A DNA stretch of 34,394 nucleotides from an uncultured Mailhella sp. (GTDB lineage Bacteria > Desulfobacterota > Desulfovibrionia > Desulfovibrionales > Desulfovibrionaceae), in assembly GCF_944324615.1 (NCBI RefSeq), contig NZ_CALUWY010000028.1, positions 1-34,394 on the forward strand, written 5' to 3'. Below the pieces are notes generated by a model. It saw only the letters and a list, made by a program, of their open reading frames with translations. It was not told the DNA's origin and made no database searches. The translations under genes and the position numbers were made by a program. The stretch's first letter is position 1, and each line of letters starts with the position of its first letter. Below are positions 1-8,024 of this stretch, piece by piece.

Positions 1-1592
1 TCTTCTTCCCACTTGATGAAGCCGGGCTTCACGTCGGTCATGGCATTGACGATGAGTTCGACAAGGCCGCCGTACTGCATGCCGTTCTTCTCAAGGAGGT
101 TGTTCTGTTCGAGCAGTTCGCGGATCTGGCCCTTGCAGTTGGAGCAGGGAGCGCAGACGTACTTCTTGACTTCAGGACCGAGGCAGTCCTTGAAGGCGCC
201 GCAGATCTGTTCCATCTTTTTACGGCCGGTGATGTTCATACGCCATTCGTTGATGTTGTTACGCGTCATGATGGCGAAGCCGGAACCGCCGCCGCAGCAG
301 TAGTTTTCCACGCCGTGAGGCGTCATTTCACGGAACTGCGGGCAGATGGCGTGCAGAACGTCGCGCTGGGGCTTCACAACGCCCATGAGGCGCACGAGGT
401 TGCAGGGGTCGTGCAGGGTCACGGGGAAGTTGTTGCGGCTGGGATCGAGCTTCAGGCGGCCGCCGAGCACGATGTCGCGCAGCACGGGGAAGCAGCTTTC
501 GCGCGGGATGTTCAGGTCGGGGGGCAGGATGCGGTCGGCAATGACGGTGAGGGCCTTGTGGGCATGGCCGCATTCGCCGAGCACGATCTTCTTGACGCCG
601 AGCTTCTTGGCGGCTTCGGCGTGCTTGATGGCCACACGGGCGGCCTGCACGTCGTCGTAGAACACGCCGTAGTTCACGGAGTCGTAACCCGCAATTTCGG
701 AGCTGAGGGTCCAGGAAAGACCCGCGGCTTCAAAGATGAGGGAGAAGGCCGCGATGTTGTCGGGCCAGGCCAGCATTTCACCGGCGTTGTGGATGAGCAG
801 AATGTCGGCATTCGGTACGTCCCAGGGCGTCTTGAATTCGTATTCCGTGGTTTCCACATAGTCTTCATCAATGAATTCCACGGTTTCCTTCACCACGTCG
901 GGGTTCATGCCGGTGGAGGAACCCACATCGAGCTGGAGCTTGGTGCCCTTTTCGTGCAGTTCGCGGGGGTTCCAGCCGAATTCCTGGCTGAAGAGCTTGC
1001 GCAGTTCACGGGCGATGAGGCCGTTATCCACACCGATGGGGCAGACCTGGGCGCAGCGGCGGCACAGGTTGCAGCGGTAGGAAAGTTCCGCAAGACGGAC
1101 CACGGTCTTCCAGTTCAGGTCGATGTCGCCGTAGCGCCACTTGGCCAGAGGTTCCTTCTTCACATACTGCTTGTAGATGCGGCGGAACAGCTCGGAACGG
1201 AAGTTCGGACGATACATTTCATGTTCGCCGGACATTTCGTAGAGGTGGCAGGCCGCGGAGCAGGAGTTGCACTGGGCGCAGTAGTCCATGGTGGTGTCCA
1301 GCATGGCAAGGCAGGTCCAGTTGTTCTCGGGGGTGAAGAGCTTGCGCACGCCGTCGATGAAGCGGTTGACCAGCTCTTCCTCTTCGGCCTTGGTCTGCGG
1401 CACGGGAATGAGAAGAACGTTGATATCGTCGAGCAGGCAGCAGAACTGCTGCTTCTGAGCGTCGGTGATGACCTTCCAGGGGAAGGTCTGGTAATCGACG
1501 GGCATGGGGCGAAGGGTGTTCACATCGACCGTGGTGAGGATCCCTTCTTCCGTCGAGAGGTCATTGAAGGTAAGTTCCTGCGAAGTTTTCAT
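1..1592 (-). CDS. dsrK: DsrK, Fe-S subunit of the DsrMKJOP sulfite-reduction membrane complex (partial)
   Basis: DsrK is the cytoplasmic HdrD-like catalytic subunit of the DsrMKJOP complex, which passes menaquinone-pool electrons to DsrC during dissimilatory sulfite reduction. The first 530 residues are visible and the 3' end lies beyond base 1. Two ferredoxin-type clusters can be read: C105, C108, C111, C115 (YCAQCNSCSAACH) and C174, C177, C180, C184 (RCNLCRRCAQVCP). The C-terminal half has the cysteine-rich CCG-domain pieces of heterodisulfide-reductase-like proteins: GECGHAHK, HDPCN, CCGGGSGF and CAPCSNCKGQ. The ATG at 1590-1592 follows GGAG at 1599-1602, and dsrM ends 16 bases upstream, so the two genes are one operon. 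dsrJOP presumably follow outside the window. Confidence 0.95.
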   Translation of the reverse strand, partial: MKTSQELTFNDLSTEEGILTTVDVNTLRPMPVDYQTFPWKVITDAQKQQFCCLLDDINVLLIPVPQTKAEEEELVNRFIDGVRKLFTPENNWTCLAMLDTTMDYCAQCNSCSAACHLYEMSGEHEMYRPNFRSELFRRIYKQYVKKEPLAKWRYGDIDLNWKTVVRLAELSYRCNLCRRCAQVCPIGVDNGLIARELRKLFSQEFGWNPRELHEKGTKLQLDVGSSTGMNPDVVKETVEFIDEDYVETTEYEFKTPWDVPNADILLIHNAGEMLAWPDNIAAFSLIFEAAGLSWTLSSEIAGYDSVNYGVFYDDVQAARVAIKHAEAAKKLGVKKIVLGECGHAHKALTVIADRILPPDLNIPRESCFPVLRDIVLGGRLKLDPSRNNFPVTLHDPCNLVRLMGVVKPQRDVLHAICPQFREMTPHGVENYCCGGGSGFAIMTRNNINEWRMNITGRKKMEQICGAFKDCLGPEVKKYVCAPCSNCKGQIRELLEQNNLLEKNGMQYGGLVELIVNAMTDVKPGFIKWEE

Positions 1593-1608
1593 GTGCGGCT
1601 CCTTAATC

Positions 1609-2526
1609 CTACTTCTCGTCGGGGTTGGAGGTGGCAACCTCGGCCCAGGTCTTCTTGCCGTCACCCTGAACATGAGGGCCACGCCAGCTCACGGGGAGGT
1701 TCAGGTTGTTGGCCAGCTGCTTCTGAAGCTTGGGATTGTTGATGGTGGGTTCATCGCCCCAGCGGATGTCGTGCCAGGTGAAGTACTTCATGAAGAAGTG
1801 ACCCAGGAAGCTGTAGGGCACCCAGAAGAACATGAAGAAGCCGATCAGAAGATACAGCACATACAGGGGAGTCAGCTCCATGGCGGTGAAGGTCATCATG
1901 CCGTAGATGAAGCTGTTGCCCATGAGAGCGAAGTTGTACACGCCGTGCCAGAGGCAGAGCATGAGGCCGAACAGGCCGTACACGCCGAACAGGCCGAGGT
2001 TGAAGAAGTGTTCGTTGGTGGTGTACTTGCGGAGGCCCTTGTCGCAGAGGCGGCGCTGAATGAGGCCCACGGCGCCGAAGAGAATGCCGGCAAAGCCGAA
2101 CACGTCGCACAGCACGGTGACGGCGGTGCAGAAGGTCACGAAGCCTTCAGCGCCGGCAAGCATGCCGATGGCGGAAAGCACGGTCATGCCCATGGCGCCC
2201 ATGAGCAGATACAGACCGATGTGGAAGGGATAGGTGCGCACCCACAGCGTGCGGTTGTGTTCCCACACAGCCTTGAGGAAGAGCGCTTCAATGAGGAAGC
2301 CCTTGAGAGCGCCCACCATGCAGCTGCGATGCTTGTCCTTCCACCATTCGGTGTTTTCAAGGTAGCTGCCGCCGTAAGGGACCTTTTCAGGGTCTTCATG
2401 CGCCACGGGATACAGTTCCCAGCGCAGATGCTGAGGTTTCTTGAGGTAGCCGATGATCTTCATCAGAGCGACGGCCACAAAGGCAATAACGGCCACATAG
2501 GCCAAACAGTAGAAAAAGATGCTCAT
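1609..2526 (-). CDS. dsrM: DsrM, cytochrome b membrane subunit of the Dsr complex
   Basis: A 305-residue integral membrane protein of the NarI-like (nitrate reductase gamma subunit) cytochrome b family. It is the menaquinol-side haem b subunit that delivers electrons to DsrK. The first membrane segment is at about residues 4-25, and further hydrophobic segments follow. Candidate haem-ligand histidines lie in membrane context (PFHIGLYLLMG, LWHGVYNF, LGHFFMKYFTWH). Identification rests on the directly following dsrK and on the order dsrM-dsrK, which is standard in sulfate reducers. The start at 2526 follows a strong AGGAGAC ribosome site. The gene is the first of its operon. Confidence 0.93.
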   Translation of the reverse strand: MSIFFYCLAYVAVIAFVAVALMKIIGYLKKPQHLRWELYPVAHEDPEKVPYGGSYLENTEWWKDKHRSCMVGALKGFLIEALFLKAVWEHNRTLWVRTYPFHIGLYLLMGAMGMTVLSAIGMLAGAEGFVTFCTAVTVLCDVFGFAGILFGAVGLIQRRLCDKGLRKYTTNEHFFNLGLFGVYGLFGLMLCLWHGVYNFALMGNSFIYGMMTFTAMELTPLYVLYLLIGFFMFFWVPYSFLGHFFMKYFTWHDIRWGDEPTINNPKLQKQLANNLNLPVSWRGPHVQGDGKKTWAEVATSNPDEK

Positions 2527-2820
2527 GGTTGTCTCCTGTCGCGTTGTCCGCCATCTTGCATCCTGACCGGAGCCTCTGCACCGGTCAACAGTTCCGCACC
2601 TAGCTTCCAGACCGCCCTCTGCTGCCCGGCCGCAGGAAAAAGGAAGGAATCATTCCCTTTCGTCTGACAGAGGCCACAGCCCCGGCGGCAGGACCGGCGC
2701 GGGGACGCACCGGAGGAAAGCTGGTGAAGATTACCCTGAAAAACACAAAAAAACAAGTCCGAGATCACAAGAACTCTCACAAGGTCACAGCGTGAAGAAG
2801 ACGGCCCCGGGAGGAAAGTC
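2527..2820. other. Divergent intergenic region between dsrM and cobA-hemD
   Basis: About 290 bases with no credible gene. It must contain the dsrMKJOP promoter on the minus strand. The best match I find reads TTGTTT, 17 bases, TAATCT near 2715-2745, in an A/T-rich patch. This is a weak match and I do not mark it as a separate feature. The frames that cross this stretch are continuations of antisense shadows. Confidence 0.4.
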
Positions 2821-2849
2821 TTGCTCCCTCCCCCTTTAATAAGTACACT
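2821..2849 (+). promoter_or_regulatory. Candidate sigma70 promoter of cobA-hemD
   Basis: TTGCTC at 2821-2826 and TACACT at 2844-2849 are separated by 17 bases. The predicted transcription start, near 2856, lies about 20 bases upstream of the cobA-hemD ATG and leaves room for its GGAGG ribosome site at 2869-2873. Confidence 0.5.
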
Positions 2850-2877
2850 TCGCCTGAATTCAAGCCATGGAGGACGG

Positions 2878-4401
2878 ATGTACGTTTATCTCATAGGCGC
2901 AGGCCCCGGCGACCCCGGCCTGCTCACCTGCAAAGGCAGGCAGGCGCTTTCCGAAGCGGACGTGGTCGTGTACGATTATCTTGCGAGCTACGAGCTTCTC
3001 GCTCTGGCCAGGCCCGACGCCGAATTCATCTATGTGGGCAAGATCGCCGGCAATCATGCCATGAAGCAGGGCGACATCAACAGGCTTCTCATCGCCAAGG
3101 CGAAGGAAGGCAAGGTGGTCGCGCGCCTCAAGGGCGGCGATCCCTATATCTTCGGGCGCGGCGGGGAAGAAGCCGAGGAGCTTGTGGACGCGGGCGTTCC
3201 CTTCGAGGAAGTTCCCGGCATTTCCAGCTCCATAGCCGGCCCTGCCTATGCGGGCATCCCGCTCACGCACAGGGCGTGGTCCTCCTCCGTCACCATCATC
3301 ACCGGTCATGAAGACCCCACCAAGCCCGGTTCCGTGCACAACTGGGACGCCCTTGCCCGCAGCGCATCCACGCTGGTCTTTCTCATGGGCATGAAGAATC
3401 TGCCCGACATCGCGGCAAGGCTCATCGCCGCAGGCATGCCCGGCGACACCCCCGCCGCCCTGGTGTACTGGGGTACCACCAGCCGTCAGCGGTCCCTGGC
3501 CTCCACCCTGGCCGACCTGCCCGACGCAGCCGTGCGCGAAGGCTTCACCAACCCTTCCATCATCGTGGTGGGCGACGTGGTGCGCCTCAAGGACAAGCTC
3601 GACTGGTTCGAGAAAAAGCCCCTTTTCGGCCGCACCGTGGTGGTTACCCGCGCAAGGGAACAGGCCAGTGAAAGCGCGGCCCTCTTCGCCCGCATGGGCG
3701 CGCGCGTCATACAGTTCCCCACCATTAAAATCAATCCGCTTGCCGATTACGCGGAACTCGACGAGGCCGTGGGCAACCTTTCCCGCTACGGCTGGCTGGT
3801 GTTCACCTCGGTGAACGGCGTGCGCTTCTTCCGCGAACGCCTCGCGGCCCTGAACCTCGATGCAAGAGCCCTTCACGGGGTGAAGGTGGCCGCCATAGGC
3901 CCCGCCACGGCAAAGGCCGTGGAATCCATGGGCATACGCGCCGACCTCGTGCCCTCCTCCTATGTGGCCGAAGGCGTGGCGCAGGCCATGCTCGAACTCG
4001 GCATGAAGGGCGAAAGAGTGCTTCTGCCCCGGGCGAAGGAAGCCCGCGAGGTGCTCCCCGAAGCCCTGCGCGCCGCAGGCGCCGTGGTGGATGTCATCAC
4101 CGCCTATGAGAACGTTCCTTCCGAAGAGAACCGCGACGCGGTGATCGCCGCCCTCGAAAACGATGAACTTGACTGCATCACCTTCGGTTCCTCCTCCACG
4201 GTACGCAATTTCCTTGCCTCCATCCCCCTGGAAACGCTGAAAAAGCATCCCGGAGTGCGCTTTGCGGCCATAGGCCCCGTTACGGCGGAGACCATGCGCA
4301 GGATGGGCCTTACCCCCGACATTCTGCCGGAAAACTTCACCATTCCCGCGCTGGCGGACGCCGTGTGCGCCGCCTTCGCCCGCCAAGGAGCCACGGCATG
4401 A
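2878..4401 (+). CDS. cobA-hemD: Fused uroporphyrinogen-III C-methyltransferase / uroporphyrinogen-III synthase
   Basis: A 507-residue bifunctional enzyme. Residues 1 to about 240 are a SUMT/CobA methyltransferase (IGAGPGDPGLLTCKG at the N-terminus, RLKGGDPYIFGRGGEE, VPGISSS, PLTHR), which makes precorrin-2 from uroporphyrinogen III with SAM. Residues from about 247 on are a HemD domain (GRTVVVTRAR, FTSVNGVRFF, FGSSSTVRNF, AIGPVTAETM), which closes the uroporphyrinogen III ring. Sulfate reducers use precorrin-2 for siroheme of sulfite reductase, for haem by the Ahb route and for cobalamin, and this fusion is typical of Desulfovibrio. The ATG at 2878 has GGAGG five bases upstream. Its stop overlaps the purN start (ATGA), so the two are translationally coupled. 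Confidence 0.95.
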   Translation: MYVYLIGAGPGDPGLLTCKGRQALSEADVVVYDYLASYELLALARPDAEFIYVGKIAGNHAMKQGDINRLLIAKAKEGKVVARLKGGDPYIFGRGGEEAEELVDAGVPFEEVPGISSSIAGPAYAGIPLTHRAWSSSVTIITGHEDPTKPGSVHNWDALARSASTLVFLMGMKNLPDIAARLIAAGMPGDTPAALVYWGTTSRQRSLASTLADLPDAAVREGFTNPSIIVVGDVVRLKDKLDWFEKKPLFGRTVVVTRAREQASESAALFARMGARVIQFPTIKINPLADYAELDEAVGNLSRYGWLVFTSVNGVRFFRERLAALNLDARALHGVKVAAIGPATAKAVESMGIRADLVPSSYVAEGVAQAMLELGMKGERVLLPRAKEAREVLPEALRAAGAVVDVITAYENVPSEENRDAVIAALENDELDCITFGSSSTVRNFLASIPLETLKKHPGVRFAAIGPVTAETMRRMGLTPDILPENFTIPALADAVCAAFARQGATA

Positions 4402-5072
4402 CCCTGAAACTCGGCATTCTCGCCTCAGGCAGCGGCACCAACGCTCAGGCCATCATCGACGCCGCCGAAAAAGGCCGCCTCGACGCGGACATACGCATCA
4501 TCATTTCCAACCGTCCCGGCGCCAGGGTGCTGGAGCGGGCGGAAAAACACGGCATTGCCGCCCTGTGTCTGGATCACAGGACCTTCCCCGACCGCGAGAC
4601 CTTCGACGCCCGCATGGTGAAGGAACTGCTCGGCGCCGGTGTGGATACCGTGGCCCTTGCCGGGTACATGCGCCTTGTCACCCCCGTGTTTCTCGACGCC
4701 TTCCCCAACCGGGTGCTGAACATACACCCGGCCGTGCTTCCCGCCTTTCCCGGCACGCACGGCGCGCGCGACGCCTGGAACTACGGGGCGAAGTTCAGCG
4801 GCTGCACCGTGCATGTGGTGGACCCCGTCATGGACGGCGGCCCCATCATCGTGCAGGCCACGCTCCCCATCCGGCAGGAAGAGAACGACGAGGAACTGCT
4901 TGACCGCATCCATGTGTTCGAGCACCGCATCTATGTGCAGGCCCTCCAGTGGCTTGCCGAAGGCCGCCTGCACCTCGAAGGCCGCCGCATGCTGCTGGAA
5001 CCGGCAGACAGGCCCCTGGCCCCGCAGCCGGAACTTGCGCTCATCTGGCCCCCGCTGGAAGAAGGATTCTAA
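4398..5072 (+). CDS. purN: Phosphoribosylglycinamide formyltransferase
   Basis: A 224-residue PurN that transfers formyl from 10-formyltetrahydrofolate to GAR, the third step of purine synthesis. The N-terminal loop ILASGSGTNAQAII fits the phosphate-binding site. NIHPAVLPAFPG carries the catalytic Asn and His, and VDPVMDGGPII carries the catalytic Asp. Length is normal for the family. The start overlaps the cobA-hemD stop by four bases. There is no metabolic link between the partners that I can name, so the coupling is probably a matter of shared expression. Confidence 0.95.
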   Translation: MTLKLGILASGSGTNAQAIIDAAEKGRLDADIRIIISNRPGARVLERAEKHGIAALCLDHRTFPDRETFDARMVKELLGAGVDTVALAGYMRLVTPVFLDAFPNRVLNIHPAVLPAFPGTHGARDAWNYGAKFSGCTVHVVDPVMDGGPIIVQATLPIRQEENDEELLDRIHVFEHRIYVQALQWLAEGRLHLEGRRMLLEPADRPLAPQPELALIWPPLEEGF

Positions 5073-5140
5073 CGCGCTTCCCGCGCTTTCCGCCGGGGCG
5101 CGCCCCCGGTTCAATCCGCGCGGATTTCCGCGCCTGACTC

Positions 5141-5162
5141 GGCTGCCCGAGCAGCCGGAGGG
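5141..5162 (+). promoter_or_regulatory. Hairpin abutting the ribosome site of the exported protein gene
   Basis: GGCTGC (5141-5146), loop CCGA and GCAGCC (5151-5156) form a perfect six-pair stem. The ribosome-binding site GGAGGG (5157-5162) starts on the very next base, seven bases ahead of the ATG at 5169. A stem stacked against the ribosome site may tune initiation. This is inference. Confidence 0.45.
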
Positions 5163-5168
5163 TATGTC

Positions 5169-5609
5169 ATGAAAGCTTTCCGCCTTTTCGCCCTGTGCGC
5201 CCTTGTGTTCTGCCTGTGCGCCTCTGCGGCCCATGCCGCGGACGATGCGCGCAAAACCGAACGCCGCACCCCCGTGGTCGTGGAATTCGAGGGCAACGAC
5301 GCCATCGGCGTCACCCTGTTCTCGCGCCTGCAGGCCAAGATCAACAGCGCCAACCCCGCCAATCCCGCAAGAGAGGCGAAATTCCGCATTCTGCTCTCCA
5401 CTGCGGCGGAATTCCCCTCCCGTCCGGGCGTGGGTTCCGTGTATGCCGTGGTCTGGACGCTCGCCCTTTCCGAAGGCTCCATGGAATATTATCTGGTGCG
5501 CGATCTCGGCATCGTCACGCCCGACACCGTGGATGCCGTGGTTGACCGCATCGTGAGCCGCACCGAAGGCGTGGCCGCCCGTTACGGCTACCTCGACCGC
5601 GAAAAATAG
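5169..5609 (+). CDS. Exported protein of unknown function
   Basis: A 146-residue protein I do not recognise. It begins with a clear Sec signal peptide (about residues 1-23, ending CASAAHA before ADDARK). The mature part of about 120 residues has a beta-alpha pattern with no cysteine or obvious catalytic motif. It includes VVVEFEGNDAIGVTLFSRL and ends in YGYLDREK, and it is probably periplasmic. The start is fixed by GGAGGG at 5157-5162. It lies 96 bases after purN and is followed by two terminators, so it closes the cobA-hemD transcript or is made alone. Confidence 0.75.
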   Translation: MKAFRLFALCALVFCLCASAAHAADDARKTERRTPVVVEFEGNDAIGVTLFSRLQAKINSANPANPAREAKFRILLSTAAEFPSRPGVGSVYAVVWTLALSEGSMEYYLVRDLGIVTPDTVDAVVDRIVSRTEGVAARYGYLDREK

Positions 5610-5634
5610 CCTCCTTTTCCGGAAGAACCGGCGC

Positions 5635-5660
5635 TGCGGGGAAAGACTCCTTTCCCCGCA
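5635..5660 (+). terminator. Intrinsic terminator after the exported protein gene
   Basis: A perfect 11-pair stem: TGCGGGGAAAG (5635-5645), loop ACTC, CTTTCCCCGCA (5650-5660). The downstream T tract is short (GCGTTTT at about 5668). Confidence 0.65.
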
Positions 5661-5706
5661 CAGGACGCGTTTTGTGCACGACTCTTCCCTGTTCCGCACC
5701 TCGAAT

Positions 5707-5740
5707 GCCCGGGCGGACGTTTTCCGTTCCCCGGGCTTTT
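5707..5740 (+). terminator. Second intrinsic terminator in tandem
   Basis: GCCCGGG (5707-5713) pairs with CCCGGGC (5730-5736), with a smaller inner CGGA/TCCG stem. TTTT follows directly at 5737-5740. Together with the preceding hairpin it isolates the Gate-domain/lpxB unit from upstream transcription. Confidence 0.7.
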
Positions 5741-5879
5741 CCCTTTCCGGCGCGGCCCGCGCATGGCGCACACTCCGCGCTCAGGCCGCCTTCCGGGGCC
5801 CCTTCCCGCCCGCCCCGGCCGATGAACCACGAAAACGCTCCCGGCGCAGAGCCTTTTTCCGCACAGCGGCGAGGTGAAG

Positions 5880-6824
5880 GTGAACGCACTCTGGAAGAAC
5901 ATCGTCCAATGCTGGCACGACGGGCACAAGGTGGCCCTCGGCATTTTCCGCTTTCTCATTCCCATTGTCGTCATCGTCAAGATTCTGGAGGAAAGCGGAC
6001 TCATCCCCTACCTCTCCATGCCCCTCGGCCCGGTCATGCACCTTGTGGGCCTGCCTGCGGAAATGAGCCTTGCGTGGATATCCTGCATCCTCGTGAGCAT
6101 GTATTCCGGCCTCATGGTGCTCATTTCCCTCACGCCGCAGCTGCCGGAGCTCAGCGTTGCGCAGATGACGGTGTTCGGGGTGCTCGTGCTCATCGCCCAC
6201 AGCCTCATCCTTGAGGTGCGCATTGCCGGTCAGTGCGGCGTTTCCATGCCCTTTCAGTTTCTGCTGCGCCTTCTCTCCGGCATACTCGCCGCCTTTCTGC
6301 TCCACCTCATTCTCGACCATGCCGGGCTGCTCCAGCAGAAGGCCGCCATACTCCTCGCCGCCGAACCTTCGGCAGGCTGGGGCGAATGGCTGCTGCAGCA
6401 GGTGGTCACGCTCTGCGAGATGTACGTCATCATCTGCGCCGTGATGCTGCTGCAGAAGGCGCTGGACGCCCTGCACATCTCCGCGCTTCTCGGCCGCCTT
6501 CTCGGCCCGGCGCTGCGCCTTCTCGGCGTCTCCTCCAGGGCCGTGTCCATCATCCTCATCGGCTTCACCATGGGCCTGCTCTACGGCAGCGGCATACTCA
6601 TCAGGAACGCGCAGGAGGGGTCCCTTTCCCGCCGCGACGTGCTCTGCTCCATTTCCCTGCTGGGGCTTTCCCATTCCCTCATCGAAGACACCATTCTTCT
6701 CGCCCTGGTGGGCGGGAGCCTGTGGGGCCTTCTGGGCTTCCGGCTCCTGTTCACCCTCGTCACGGGGGCGCTCATCAACGCCTTCTACCCCGCTCTGGAA
6801 CGCTTCGCCGTTTCCAGACCATAA
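5880..6824 (+). CDS. Nucleoside-recognition (Gate) domain membrane protein
   Basis: A 314-residue polytopic protein of the Gate/nucleoside-recognition superfamily, which includes SpmA/SpmB-like proteins and the cores of CNT nucleoside transporters. Its substrate is not known. Hydrophobic segments cover most of the length. Gate-like pieces include PLGPVMHLVGLP, MYSGLMVLISL, the charged turn GLLYGSGILIRNAQ, and LLGLSHSLIEDT near residue 265. GTG at 5880 is preferred because GAGG (5871-5874) sits five bases before it. An in-frame GTG at 5874 has no ribosome site. It lies nine bases before lpxB and may share its transcript. A transport role in lipid or envelope metabolism is only a guess from that neighbour. 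Confidence 0.8.
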   Translation: MNALWKNIVQCWHDGHKVALGIFRFLIPIVVIVKILEESGLIPYLSMPLGPVMHLVGLPAEMSLAWISCILVSMYSGLMVLISLTPQLPELSVAQMTVFGVLVLIAHSLILEVRIAGQCGVSMPFQFLLRLLSGILAAFLLHLILDHAGLLQQKAAILLAAEPSAGWGEWLLQQVVTLCEMYVIICAVMLLQKALDALHISALLGRLLGPALRLLGVSSRAVSIILIGFTMGLLYGSGILIRNAQEGSLSRRDVLCSISLLGLSHSLIEDTILLALVGGSLWGLLGFRLLFTLVTGALINAFYPALERFAVSRP

Positions 6825-6833
6825 GGAGAAGTC

Positions 6834-7949
6834 ATGAAAACGCTGTGGATCAACGCCGGGGAACTTTCCGGAGACCTTCAGGGCGGAGCGCTGCTTGCCG
6901 CCCTGCGCCGATACGCGCCCGAAACCTCCCTGCGCGTGGTGGGCATGGGGGGCGAGAACCTCGCCCGGGCCGGGCAGGAGAACCTTCTGCGCGTGGAAGA
7001 ACTTTCCGTCATGGGCATTGTGGAGGTGCTCACCAGCCTGCCGCGCATCTTCGGGCTGCTCGGGCGCATCAGGCGCGAGATGGAACGCATACGGCCCGAC
7101 GCCGTGCTGCTCATCGACGCGCCGGAATTCAACTTCCGCGTGGCGAAGATCGCCCACCGACTGGGCATTCCCGTGTACTACTTCATTCCGCCCAAGGTCT
7201 GGGCATGGCGCACGGGCCGCGTGAAATTCCTGAAAAAGCACATACGCCGCATTTTCTCCATCCTGCCCTTTGAGGTGGATTTCTACCATGCCCACGGCAT
7301 GGATGTGACGTATGTGGGCAATCCTCTGGTGGATCTGGTGAACTATGAAGGCATCCGGGATGTTGCTCCCGTCCCGGACCGCATAGGACTCATGCCCGGA
7401 AGCCGCAGAAAGGAAGTGGAATCGCTCATGCCCGCCTTTTCCGGCGCTGCGGAACTTCTGGCCGCGCGCTTTCCCCATCTGGAGTTTCACTGCATCCGCG
7501 CCTCCAACTTTTCCGAAGAGTATCTGCGTTCCTTCTGGAAGGCCCCCCTGCCCCTCATCATGCACGACGGAAAAGAGCGCTACCGCCTCATGCGCACCTT
7601 CCCCTGCATCATGGCCGCCTCGGGTACGGCCACGCTGGAAACGGGCCTTGCGGGCGTGCCCACGCTGGTGGCCTACAAGGTTTCCCCCCTTTCCTACTGG
7701 ATCGGGCTGCATGTGCTGAAGGTCAGGTGGATAAGCCTGACCAACCTCATCATGAACCGCACCGTCTTCCCCGAACACATTGAAAAGGACGCCGACCCCG
7801 CCCCCCTGGCCGCACGCATGGAGGAATGGCTCACCAGCCCCGGCATTCTGGACGGCATACGCCGCGACCTTGACGAGCTGCGCAAAAAATGCGGCGAACC
7901 GGGAAGCGCGGAGCGCGCCGCAAAAGAGCTGTGGCGGGAACTTGCCTGA
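6834..7949 (+). CDS. lpxB: Lipid-A-disaccharide synthase
   Basis: A 371-residue glycosyltransferase of family GT19. It joins UDP-2,3-diacylglucosamine to lipid X to make the lipid A disaccharide at the inner membrane. Family marks: NAGELSGDLQG at the N-terminus, PKVWAWRTGRVK, YVGNPLVD, LMPGSRRKEVE (donor-phosphate loop) and ASGTATLETGLAGVPT. Length is normal. The ATG follows AAGGAGAAG. No other lpx genes are nearby, unlike the lpxD-fabZ-lpxA-lpxB clusters of many proteobacteria. Confidence 0.95.
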   Translation: MKTLWINAGELSGDLQGGALLAALRRYAPETSLRVVGMGGENLARAGQENLLRVEELSVMGIVEVLTSLPRIFGLLGRIRREMERIRPDAVLLIDAPEFNFRVAKIAHRLGIPVYYFIPPKVWAWRTGRVKFLKKHIRRIFSILPFEVDFYHAHGMDVTYVGNPLVDLVNYEGIRDVAPVPDRIGLMPGSRRKEVESLMPAFSGAAELLAARFPHLEFHCIRASNFSEEYLRSFWKAPLPLIMHDGKERYRLMRTFPCIMAASGTATLETGLAGVPTLVAYKVSPLSYWIGLHVLKVRWISLTNLIMNRTVFPEHIEKDADPAPLAARMEEWLTSPGILDGIRRDLDELRKKCGEPGSAERAAKELWRELA

Positions 7950-7970
7950 AAAGGCCCCGGAACACAGAGG

Positions 7971-8005
7971 AAAGCCTGCCCGTGCCGTGCACGGACAGGC
8001 TTTTT
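7971..8005 (+). terminator. Intrinsic terminator of lpxB
   Basis: AAAGCCTG (7971-7978) pairs with CAGGCTTT (7996-8003), and inner CCGTG pairs with CACGG around loop CCGTG. Five Ts end the element. It lies between lpxB and the convergent dehydrogenase pseudogene. Confidence 0.8.
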
Positions 8006-8024
8006 CATGCGCTTTTTTCCGGGA

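Noticed and set aside
315..1742. 475-codon plus-strand open frame over dsrK
   Set aside because: It is antisense to a gene with clear Fe-S motifs, and it is a composition artefact of GC-rich codons. It has no family motifs.
5781..7778. 665-codon minus-strand open frame
   Set aside because: It is antisense to the Gate-domain gene and lpxB, both of which have convincing products.
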